From the NCBI GenBank assembly GCA_937910785.1, contig CALDLG010000199.1:1-5917 (forward strand): 5,917 bases of DNA, read 5' to 3'. Below the pieces are notes generated by a model. It was not told where the DNA came from. It worked only from the letters and a program-made list of their open reading frames with translations, and ran no database searches. This document shows, piece after piece, positions 1-5,706 of this stretch (position 1 is the stretch's first letter; every line of letters begins with the position of its first letter). This stretch comes from an uncultured Lachnospiraceae bacterium. GTDB taxonomy: Bacteria; Bacillota; Clostridia; Lachnospirales; Lachnospiraceae. Position numbers and translations under genes: made by a program.

Positions 1-1797
1 GTTCAGTTCATAAGGAAGATATACTTCCTGACAGCTTCTTTGCAGAAAACGGAACGCCTCCGCGTTAAAGCAGTAAACACCTGCATCCGCCACGATCTCA
101 AAGGGACCCGGTTTGTACGTTTTTATGAAATATTCTGCCCGGAAAAGAGATTCGAGATTCCGGACAAGAAATCCTTTTATCCCCTTTTCTGTGCGCAATA
201 ATGAAAATAATTTTTCATAATATTCCAAATCTTTCTCACGTGTTACATAAGGAAGTGCAAGAAAAACTGCAGCCGCCTCCTGTCCCGCCATATGCCGACT
301 TATCCGGTCAAACTCCGCCAGATACCAGTCGCTGTCGATATAAATTCTTTCAAGAGGATATTTCAAAGCCGCCTTTAACTGCTCCATATTCTGCACCGCA
401 ACGTGCAGTTGCGCCTTTTCGGACGTTTCTTTGGTCTTTTGGAGCTCATTTTGCAAGGTATCCTGCACGCCGCTCCTGCCGGAAAGAAGCCCATTTTCTT
501 CGATCAGGCTGTCTTCGAACGCCTTCACGGCACGCCTCCGCAATTCATTCAGACTTCCAACCGGCATAAAGGCATCCTGATCAACGGTAATCCGTTCCTT
601 TGTAATACGAAGAAAAGAATTCCCCATCTTCCGCAGATGCTTCAGAAAATCCTCCTGCGGCATAGGCCGCGTCTTCGCCCGTTCTACAACCGCACCGGAA
701 ACCGTCCGGGAAATGCCTTCCCCTTCGATCTGCAAAACGGCCGCTTCTCCAATTTGGAAGGCCCCTCGTATTGTAACGGAACATTTCTTCTCCTGCCCCG
801 GATAACGTTCTGCGATTTCATGCACAAGGGCTTCATCCGGCCCCGTATATCCGGCTTTTCCAAGCGTAATCATTTCCTTTCCGTTCATACGCTCATAGTA
901 ACCGGTCTGTACCTCATCCCGGATATAGAGTCTCCGCAGTCTGTCCAGATCTTCAGGCTTCACATGGTAAGCATCCGCGCCATATTGATAGAACGCATCG
1001 ATATAACGGCGGTAGATGGCCGTAACGCCCGCGGCATACTCCGGCCGCTTCATCCGGCCCTCGATCTTGAACGAATCGATCCCGGCCTCCAGAAGCTTCG
1101 GCAGAAACGCAATCGTACACATATCCTTTAAACTCAGGACATGCATTTCTCCGGTCTTTCGCCCGGTCTCCGGATCGAACACCGCATAGGGAAGCCGGCA
1201 TGGCTGTGCGCACCGCCCCCTGTTGCCGCTCCTGCCGCCCAGAATACTGCTGAACAGGCACTGCCCGGAATAGCTGTAGCACATTGCGCCATGAATAAAG
1301 CATTCCAGCTCCAGACCGGTCTTTTCCCGGATTGCCTTAACCTCCGCAAGCGACAGTTCTCTCGCCGGCACGATTCTTGCCGCGCCTTCTCTTTTCAGTA
1401 AGGAAGCGCCGCCGCTTCCCATAACCGCCATCTGCGTACTGGCATGCAGTGCAAGTCCCGGAAAGGTTTCTCTGACATACTGCCAGACTCCAAGGTCCTG
1501 AATAATAATGCCGTCGAGTCCGGCTTCATAAAAGGGCGACAGGTATTCGTAAAGAGATGAAAATTCGCTCTCCTTTACAAGTGTATTAACGGTCAGATAT
1601 ATTTTTTTCCCCCAAATATGCGCATAGCGAAGCGCCCTGCAGATCTCTTCTTTTGAAAAATTGTCCGCATAGGCTCTTGCTCCAAATTTTTCGCCGCCCA
1701 GATAAACCGCATCCGCGCCGGCACGAAACGCGCCGATGAGCGCCTCATAGCAGCCGGCCGGCGCCAGTAATTCCACTTTTTTCATCATTCCAGTCAT
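1..1797 (-). CDS. U32 family protein (collagenase-like / RNA hydroxylase type), C-terminus beyond window
   Basis: An uninterrupted frame of 599 codons runs from the ATG at 1797 to the window edge with no stop, so the C-terminus is missing. The N-terminus (MKKVELLAPAG, then GADAVYLGG near residues 28-36) is the classic start of the U32 TIM-barrel domain. The U32 signature lies at about residues 165-184 (E165, C166, F167, G170, C173, G178, C180). Further Cys follow at 196, 200 and 227 (SLKDMC). In RlhA, TrhP and UbiU a similar four-Cys set binds a 4Fe-4S cluster; C173, C180, C196 and C227 are the probable ligands here. Residues about 335-455 look like the DUF3656/collagenase insert, and 460-599 a further alpha/beta region seen in long clostridial members. 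Family knowledge points to hydroxylation of rRNA or tRNA rather than proteolysis; the substrate cannot be read here. Start choice: AGGA (1805-1808) lies 7 nt before ATG 1797. ATG 1785 would give the usual family N-terminus but has a poor RBS. No promoter is evident directly upstream. Confidence 0.9.
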   Translation of the reverse strand, partial: MTGMMKKVELLAPAGCYEALIGAFRAGADAVYLGGEKFGARAYADNFSKEEICRALRYAHIWGKKIYLTVNTLVKESEFSSLYEYLSPFYEAGLDGIIIQDLGVWQYVRETFPGLALHASTQMAVMGSGGASLLKREGAARIVPARELSLAEVKAIREKTGLELECFIHGAMCYSYSGQCLFSSILGGRSGNRGRCAQPCRLPYAVFDPETGRKTGEMHVLSLKDMCTIAFLPKLLEAGIDSFKIEGRMKRPEYAAGVTAIYRRYIDAFYQYGADAYHVKPEDLDRLRRLYIRDEVQTGYYERMNGKEMITLGKAGYTGPDEALVHEIAERYPGQEKKCSVTIRGAFQIGEAAVLQIEGEGISRTVSGAVVERAKTRPMPQEDFLKHLRKMGNSFLRITKERITVDQDAFMPVGSLNELRRRAVKAFEDSLIEENGLLSGRSGVQDTLQNELQKTKETSEKAQLHVAVQNMEQLKAALKYPLERIYIDSDWYLAEFDRISRHMAGQEAAAVFLALPYVTREKDLEYYEKLFSLLRTEKGIKGFLVRNLESLFRAEYFIKTYKPGPFEIVADAGVYCFNAEAFRFLQRSCQEVYLPYELN

Positions 1798-1842
1798 CCG
1801 TTGGTCCTGCACCATCAGGAAAGGGTGGTTCGAAAACGGAGC

Positions 1843-1858
1843 TGTCTTCTAAAAGACA
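1843..1858 (-). other. Second hairpin sharing repeat units with the zapA terminator
   Basis: A 6-bp stem (TGTCTT / AAGACA) with a 4-nt loop lies 1 nt beyond the first hairpin in the direction of transcription. Its outer arm continues as AAGACAGC on the minus strand, which is also complementary to the first arm (GCTGTCTT) of the upstream hairpin. The two structures could therefore be alternatives. It falls in the 89-nt gap between zapA and the U32 gene and partly covers the T-rich tract of the terminator. Confidence 0.4.
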
Positions 1859-1859
1859 A

Positions 1860-1881
1860 GGCTGTCTTTTTAAAGACAGCC
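1860..1881 (-). terminator. Probable intrinsic terminator after zapA
   Basis: A perfect 10-bp inverted repeat (GGCTGTCTTT / AAAGACAGCC, arms 1860-1869 and 1872-1881) starts 5 nt beyond the zapA stop codon. Read on the minus strand it is followed by TTGTCTTTT, a T-rich but interrupted tract, so termination may be partial. Read on the plus strand it is followed by TGCTTTCATTTTTT, but no plus-strand gene in the window would use it. The loop is formally only 2 nt, so the innermost A-T pairs must open in RNA. Confidence 0.5.
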
Positions 1882-1886
1882 TGCTT

Positions 1887-2294
1887 TCATTTTTTCAATT
1901 CTGCCAGTTCCGTTTCCAATCGAATCATTTTCTTTGCATTCTCATTCGCATCAAGCTGAAGATTCTTGACGTTTTTCTCCGTGTTCTCCAATTTGATCTG
2001 GGATGCGATCAGTTCATGCTTTAAGTCATACAATTCTTTCTCTTTGTTCTTCAGTTCATCTTCCAATAAAGAAATCTGCTGTTTGGCTTTAAAATAGTCA
2101 TCCGCAATATTTAACTGCAGCAGCACATTCTGTGTATCAAGCGGCAGTCTTCTGAAATTGTCGGCCTTGCCATATTCATTTACCTTATTGTTAATATAGG
2201 AAGCCACTTTCTGCAGGTATTCTTCGCTCTCATAACCGCTCAGGGTGAAGACCTTCCCTCCAATGATAACTTCCGTATCCGTTTTAGATGACAT
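1887..2294 (-). CDS. zapA: Cell division protein ZapA-like, with long coiled-coil tail
   Basis: This 135-residue protein begins MSSKTDTEVIIGG. Residues about 6-40 (VIIGGKVFTLSGYESEEYLQKVASYIN) match the ZapA globular domain, and LPLDTQNVLLQLNIADDYF (about 51-69) is the usual start of the helical part. From about residue 70 to the end the sequence is a Lys/Glu-rich coiled coil, longer than in compact ZapA proteins but common in clostridia. ZapA binds FtsZ in the cytoplasm and bundles filaments at the Z-ring. The ATG at 2294 is chosen over an in-frame GTG at 2357. The extra 21 residues (rich in Cys, His, Trp and Gly) do not look like ZapA, the promoter found upstream would start RNA only a few nt before that GTG, and GGGAG (2299-2303) sits 4 nt before the ATG. 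The stop is TGA. The gene follows ruvB but has its own promoter. Confidence 0.85.
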   Translation of the reverse strand: MSSKTDTEVIIGGKVFTLSGYESEEYLQKVASYINNKVNEYGKADNFRRLPLDTQNVLLQLNIADDYFKAKQQISLLEDELKNKEKELYDLKHELIASQIKLENTEKNVKNLQLDANENAKKMIRLETELAELKK

Positions 2295-2369
2295 GCTGCT
2301 CCCATCCGCCCGCCCGCACGCGTGCTTATACCAAATATGCCCTTTATATTGAACCACTATACAATATCT

Positions 2370-2398
2370 ATTATATATAGCTTACTGAGGAATTTCAA
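2370..2398 (-). promoter_or_regulatory. Sigma-A-type promoter for zapA, overlapping the ruvB 3' end
   Basis: On the minus strand TTGAAA (2393-2398) and TATAAT (2370-2375) are separated by exactly 17 nt, a near-consensus housekeeping promoter. The -35 box lies in the last codons of ruvB and the -10 box just beyond its stop codon. The predicted start of transcription is near 2362-2364, giving a leader of about 70 nt before the zapA ATG. That leader contains a GC-rich stretch with the palindrome GCACGCGTGC (2316-2325). Confidence 0.65.
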
Positions 2399-3380
2399 GC
2401 CCTAAATGATGATATGCCGAATCTGTTACGACTCTTCCTCTGGGCGTTCTGTTTAAAAGGCCGCTTTTGAGCAGATATGGTTCATAGACATCCTCCAACG
2501 TTCCCGCATCCTCCCCAATAGACGCTGCCAGCGTATCGAGGCCAACCGGTCCGCCTTTAAACTTTTCGATCATTGTAAGCAGAATATTTCTGTCGATATG
2601 GTCAAGCCCTAATTTATCGACTTCCAGCAGATCCAGCGCCGTTGCCGCAACCCCTTCCGTAATCACACCGTCATATTTGACCTGCGCGAAGTCGCGGACG
2701 CGCTTTAATATGCGGTTTGCCAGCCGCGGCGTCCCACGACTCCTTCTGGCAAGCTCCTGCGCTCCCTTTTCTTCAATCGCTACATCCAGAACCTGTGCGG
2801 AATGCAGAATAATCAGCTTCAATTCTTCTACGGAATAAAATTCCAGATGATGAACCACCCCAAACCGGTCGCGCAGGGGCGCGCTCAGCAGTCCCGCCCT
2901 GGTCGTTGCACCTACCAGTGTAAAATGGGGTAGATCCAGACGAATCGATCTGGCGGAAGCGCCTTTTCCGATCATAATATCGATGGCATAATCTTCCATT
3001 GCCGGATACAGCACTTCCTCCACCTGTCTGTTCAGCCGGTGGATCTCATCGACGAAAAGGATATCCCCTTCCTGCAGATTGTTCAGAATTGCCGCCATCT
3101 CGCCCGGCTTTTCGATCGCCGGCCCGCTGGTGACCTTCATATTGACACCCATCTCATTGGCGATGATACCGGCCAGCGAAGTTTTACCCAGTCCCGGCGG
3201 TCCATAGAATAATACATGGTCAAGCGCATCGTTACGCCGCTTCGCCGCTTCGATATAAATGCGCAGATTATCCTTGACTTTGGTTTGACCGATATAGTCA
3301 TTCAAGGTCCGGGGACGCAGAGAACCCTCTATTTTGATGTCCTCTTCCATTAAATTTGTCTCGATGACTCTGTTTGCCAT
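2382..3380 (-). CDS. ruvB: Holliday junction branch migration helicase RuvB
   Basis: This 332-residue protein is full length for RuvB. It is the AAA+ ATPase that, as hexamers flanking RuvA on a four-way junction, pumps DNA to drive branch migration in recombinational repair. Visible motifs are the N-terminal LRPRTLNDYIGQ (21-32), Walker A GPPGLGKT (60-67), Walker B ILFVDEIH (107-114), sensor 1 GATTRAG (157-163), an arginine finger in PLRDRFG (R170), sensor 2 GTPRLANR, and the C-terminal winged-helix DNA-binding segment with RTPRGR. No key residue is missing. The ATG at 3380 lies 2 nt after the TAA of the upstream receptor gene. The only Shine-Dalgarno-like site (AGG, 3388-3390, spacing 7 nt) is inside that gene's final codons, so translation is probably coupled. 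ruvA is not adjacent: the receptor gene separates them. Confidence 0.97.
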   Translation of the reverse strand: MANRVIETNLMEEDIKIEGSLRPRTLNDYIGQTKVKDNLRIYIEAAKRRNDALDHVLFYGPPGLGKTSLAGIIANEMGVNMKVTSGPAIEKPGEMAAILNNLQEGDILFVDEIHRLNRQVEEVLYPAMEDYAIDIMIGKGASARSIRLDLPHFTLVGATTRAGLLSAPLRDRFGVVHHLEFYSVEELKLIILHSAQVLDVAIEEKGAQELARRSRGTPRLANRILKRVRDFAQVKYDGVITEGVAATALDLLEVDKLGLDHIDRNILLTMIEKFKGGPVGLDTLAASIGEDAGTLEDVYEPYLLKSGLLNRTPRGRVVTDSAYHHLGLEIPQ

Positions 3381-3382
3381 AA

Positions 3383-4939
3383 TTATACCTGTTCCGCAGC
3401 AGTCAGAAGACGGTTGATTTCTTCCGCCATCTGATTCAGGGCCGCGATCTGTGCCGTCATCTGTTCGATGTCGTTTGCATTGTTTTCAACCATTGTATTA
3501 ATATTGGCAAATTCCGAATTTACCTGATTAATCCTGTCAGCAATCGTATGATTAATTTCAACCGTATCCCGGATGACTATCGACTGTTTCTCATGGGCAT
3601 TTCCCATCTCATTGATATCTTCTATGGAAATGCGCAAAATCCCGATCATTTCCTGAATTCCGGAAAAGACGTTTTCAAAATATTCATTCTGTCTCGCAAG
3701 CTTCTCCGAATTATCATTGACAATATCTGTCATTTCAGCAACATTCTGTTGAATATTCTCGATCACGGCGCGGACTTGACCGAGAGACTGCTGCGTATCG
3801 CCCGCCAGACTGCTGACTGACTGCGCCACCACCGCAAAGCCTCTTCCGGCATCGCCTGCGCGAGCGGCTTCGATGGATGCATTCAGGGCAAGCAGACTCG
3901 TCGAAGAAGAAATATCGCTGATCACCTTCAGCGCCACGTCGATCTCCTTTACGGCCTCGGACAGTCTGAACGCAACGCGATTGGTCGTTTCCATTGACTC
4001 CGAGACTTTTCCCGTAATCTCTTTTAACGCCTGCATCCGTTCTTCGTTTTCCTGTGATTTTGAAAGAAGCTCCTTCGAGCTGCTTTCTACCCTGCTCACC
4101 TGTGAGCTGACCACGCCTTCCCATCTTTGCAGCTCATTCAGATTCTCAATGCTGTCATCGCTCTTTCCTTTTAATTCATTATTATTGGAAAACAACGTTT
4201 CGCTCGTTGCGGACAATTCTTCTGCGGAGGCGCTTTCGTTCTGCGAAATATCGGACAGCGCATTTCCGGCGTGCGCCAGTTTTTCCGAAAGTGAAGAAAC
4301 GGAATTTAACATCTGCTGAACCCTTTCATTATTCTTTTCCATTTCGTCTTTCTTCGCATTGACGAAGAAACGGTTCACCAAAAAAACCATCAGATAAATT
4401 CCGACCAGGGAAAGCACGACACAGAGTGCCTTGTTCAGCATCGTTGGAAAAAACATCGCATCCTTTGCAGGCAGCGTAACGTTTCCGTTCAAAAACCAGG
4501 AAGCGACAATAGATACAAACAATTCGATATCGATAACCGCAACCATTTTATGATCCAGAAAAAATGCTCCCAGCGTAACAAAGAAAAAAAGAAATGCCCA
4601 GAAATTTTCCAAAGGCACCATATACAGAATGAAATTAAACTGAACAACCATTAAGATACAGATAAAGATTTTAGCCGCTCTCAGTTTGTCTTTCTGCACT
4701 TCTCCATTCGGAGAAATCCCCGTCTTAATGAAAAAAATGCTGATTAACAGATAAAGAACACAACTACAGTCAAAGATAAACAGGGTGATCCAGTTCACCG
4801 TGGGAAGCCATCCAATCGCTCTTTCCAGCGTATAAATCAGCCCAGCCAACAGACAGGCCGCCGGTATCAGCATTAAAATAATCGTATAAACCTTCCTCGT
4901 ATATTCTTCCAATGCGGTCAGCTTTTTTGAGTTCTCCAC
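3383..4939 (-). CDS. Six-TM methyl-accepting chemotaxis-type receptor between ruvA and ruvB
   Basis: This protein has 518 residues. The N-terminal half has about six hydrophobic segments (about 17-36, 49-71, 90-108, 110-128, 132-149, 171-193) with short loops, so there is no large extracytoplasmic ligand domain, and I see no HAMP domain. From about 195 to 518 it is a long helical cytoplasmic signalling domain. The hairpin tip (about 345-372) has LLALNASIEAARAGDAGRGFAVVA with E357 and R360, the site that binds CheA/CheW in classic receptors. Compared with the usual QTNLLALNAAIEAARAGE, the tip reads STSLLALNASIEAARAGD. Residues 236-245 (SASAEELSAT) fit the methylation-site consensus around E240/E241. 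No CheR-tether pentapeptide is present. The start is GTG, preceded by AAAGGAGG (4948-4955) at 8 nt spacing. Function is inferred as signalling to a Che-type kinase; the ligand is unknown and could be a membrane or redox cue. It ends 2 nt before ruvB. Confidence 0.9.
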   Translation of the reverse strand: MENSKKLTALEEYTRKVYTIILMLIPAACLLAGLIYTLERAIGWLPTVNWITLFIFDCSCVLYLLISIFFIKTGISPNGEVQKDKLRAAKIFICILMVVQFNFILYMVPLENFWAFLFFFVTLGAFFLDHKMVAVIDIELFVSIVASWFLNGNVTLPAKDAMFFPTMLNKALCVVLSLVGIYLMVFLVNRFFVNAKKDEMEKNNERVQQMLNSVSSLSEKLAHAGNALSDISQNESASAEELSATSETLFSNNNELKGKSDDSIENLNELQRWEGVVSSQVSRVESSSKELLSKSQENEERMQALKEITGKVSESMETTNRVAFRLSEAVKEIDVALKVISDISSSTSLLALNASIEAARAGDAGRGFAVVAQSVSSLAGDTQQSLGQVRAVIENIQQNVAEMTDIVNDNSEKLARQNEYFENVFSGIQEMIGILRISIEDINEMGNAHEKQSIVIRDTVEINHTIADRINQVNSEFANINTMVENNANDIEQMTAQIAALNQMAEEINRLLTAAEQV

Positions 4940-4947
4940 GTTTCCAT

Positions 4948-4955
4948 CCTCCTTT
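4948..4955 (-). promoter_or_regulatory. Strong ribosome binding site fixing the receptor's GTG start
   Basis: AAAGGAGG on the minus strand lies 8 nt before GTG 4939. It identifies the GTG as the start, since no ATG in this frame lies nearby. The ATG that touches the RBS belongs to a different frame. Confidence 0.75.
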
Positions 4956-4984
4956 AGTATAAATTGGTAATTTTGCCGTCCTAT

Positions 4985-5014
4985 ATTTTAACACGACTCT
5001 TTTTCCTCTTGCAA
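4985..5014 (-). promoter_or_regulatory. Candidate sigma-A-type promoter upstream of the receptor gene
   Basis: In the 93-nt gap between ruvA and the receptor gene the minus strand reads TTGCAA (5009-5014), an 18-nt spacer, then TAAAAT (4985-4990). This is a plausible but not perfect housekeeping promoter. Transcription would start near 4978, about 40 nt before the GTG start codon. No flagellar-sigma (TAAA with GCCGATAA) match was found in the gap. If active, it would also drive ruvB independently of ruvA. Confidence 0.4.
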
Positions 5015-5046
5015 TACAAATATTGGGGAACCTTAATACAAATATT
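5013..5046. repeat. 12-nt direct repeat spanning the ruvA stop codon
   Basis: AATACAAATATT (plus strand) occurs at 5013-5024 and again at 5035-5046, a 22-nt period. The second copy encodes the last codons of ruvA with part of its stop; the first lies just beyond the stop in the intergenic gap. It may be a small duplication at the 3' end of ruvA. No inverted terminal repeats or target-site duplication of a known element accompany it. Confidence 0.6.
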
Positions 5047-5641
5047 TCAGGGCAGCTTTCAAAATATCCTCCACACTGTCGTCTTCGGCGGCATCCGCCT
5101 GTCTGACCGCCCGCAGCGCATCCGCCGCCGAATATCCGAGAGCCGTCAATGCCTCCACGGCCTCGTTTCTTTCCTTCCCTGCATGATCTCCGGGGGACGT
5201 ATCCGGGAAAACCGCCGTTTTGGGTTTTAACGCATCTTCCAGAGATACCTTATCTTTCAGATCCAGAATAACGCGTTCCGCGGTCCTTGCTCCCACACCG
5301 GGCGCTTTGGAAATGGCTTTGGCATCGCCTGCGGCAATCGCAAAGCGCAGCTCGTCCGCACTCATAACCGATAAAATAGCAAGCCCCCCCTTGGGGCCAA
5401 TTCCGTTGACCGTAATCAGCTTCTTGAAAATTTCCAGATCGTCCTTTGTCAGAAAGCCGTATAAGCAAAACGCATCTTCCCGTACCAGCGTATAGGTATA
5501 TATTTTAACGGATTCCCCGATTCCTCCGAGCAGGTTCGCGGTCCTTGCGGAAATCTTCACATTGTAGCCGATCTGTCCTGCTTCCAGCACGAGATTATCT
5601 TCCGTAATCTCTTCGATTGTTCCTTTGATATATGCGTACAT
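5033..5641 (-). CDS. ruvA: Holliday junction branch migration protein RuvA
   Basis: This 202-residue protein is the expected length for RuvA, the tetrameric platform that binds the four-way junction and loads RuvB. Domain I (about 1-63) is an OB fold with the acidic pin E55/D56 in the REDAFCLYGF segment. Domain II holds two helix-hairpin-helix motifs: VNGIGPKGGLAIL (78-90) and APGVGARTAERVILDLKDK (113-131). A linker (about 135-158) leads to domain III (about 159-202; EAVEALTALGYSAADALRAV), which contacts RuvB. The ATG at 5641 has GGAGG (5652-5656) 10 nt upstream. The gene follows the Gx transporter gene after 65 nt. ruvB is not the next gene. No LexA/SOS box is visible in the 65 nt upstream. 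A run of seven G (minus strand, 5384-5390) lies within the first HhH motif. Confidence 0.97.
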   Translation of the reverse strand: MYAYIKGTIEEITEDNLVLEAGQIGYNVKISARTANLLGGIGESVKIYTYTLVREDAFCLYGFLTKDDLEIFKKLITVNGIGPKGGLAILSVMSADELRFAIAAGDAKAISKAPGVGARTAERVILDLKDKVSLEDALKPKTAVFPDTSPGDHAGKERNEAVEALTALGYSAADALRAVRQADAAEDDSVEDILKAALKYLY

Positions 5642-5659
5642 TTGATTCCAACCTCCATG

Positions 5660-5676
5660 TTGCAGCCGGACTGCAA
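5660..5676 (-). promoter_or_regulatory. Small hairpin between two SD-like sequences in the ruvA leader
   Basis: TTGCAG and CTGCAA form a 6-bp stem with a 5-nt loop just upstream of the ruvA ribosome binding site. It is flanked by two copies of TGGAGGTT on the minus strand (5650-5657 and 5680-5687, a 30-nt period); only the nearer one is placed to serve ruvA. A perfect 12-bp palindrome GGCAGGCCTGCC (5689-5700) lies just beyond the farther copy. There is no T-tract, so none of this looks like a terminator. Confidence 0.35.
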
Positions 5677-5706
5677 TTTAACCTCCAGGGCAGGCCTGCC
5701 TATCTT

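Noticed and set aside
403..1131. 242-codon plus-strand open frame
   Set aside because: It lies antisense to the well-supported U32 gene, its translation has no recognisable motif, and its openness follows from the codon bias of the opposite strand.
1599..1613. A7 next to G5 in the U32 coding strand as a programmed frameshift site
   Set aside because: The reading phase (GGG AAA AAA ATA) does not fit the X XXY YYZ pattern and the zero frame continues with clear family homology.
2295..2357. N-terminal extension of zapA from a GTG start
   Set aside because: The extra residues do not resemble ZapA and the promoter found would start RNA only about 6 nt before this codon.
3382..3387. TATAAT directly before the ruvB start
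   Set aside because: There is no acceptable -35 box at 16-18 nt upstream, and RNA would start at or after the ATG.
3873..4319. 148-codon plus-strand open frame rich in Ser and Phe
   Set aside because: It is the antisense shadow of the receptor's coiled coil; the Ser/Phe bias mirrors Glu, Lys and Ser codons on the real strand.
4770..4994. Minus-strand 74-codon frame overlapping the receptor start
   Set aside because: Out of frame with the receptor, no family resemblance, and the strong RBS is better placed for the GTG of the receptor.
5642..5706. Search for a LexA/SOS operator before ruvA
   Set aside because: No CGAAC-N4-GTTCG-like sequence is present in the gap; any operator would have to be upstream of the Gx transporter gene, outside the window.
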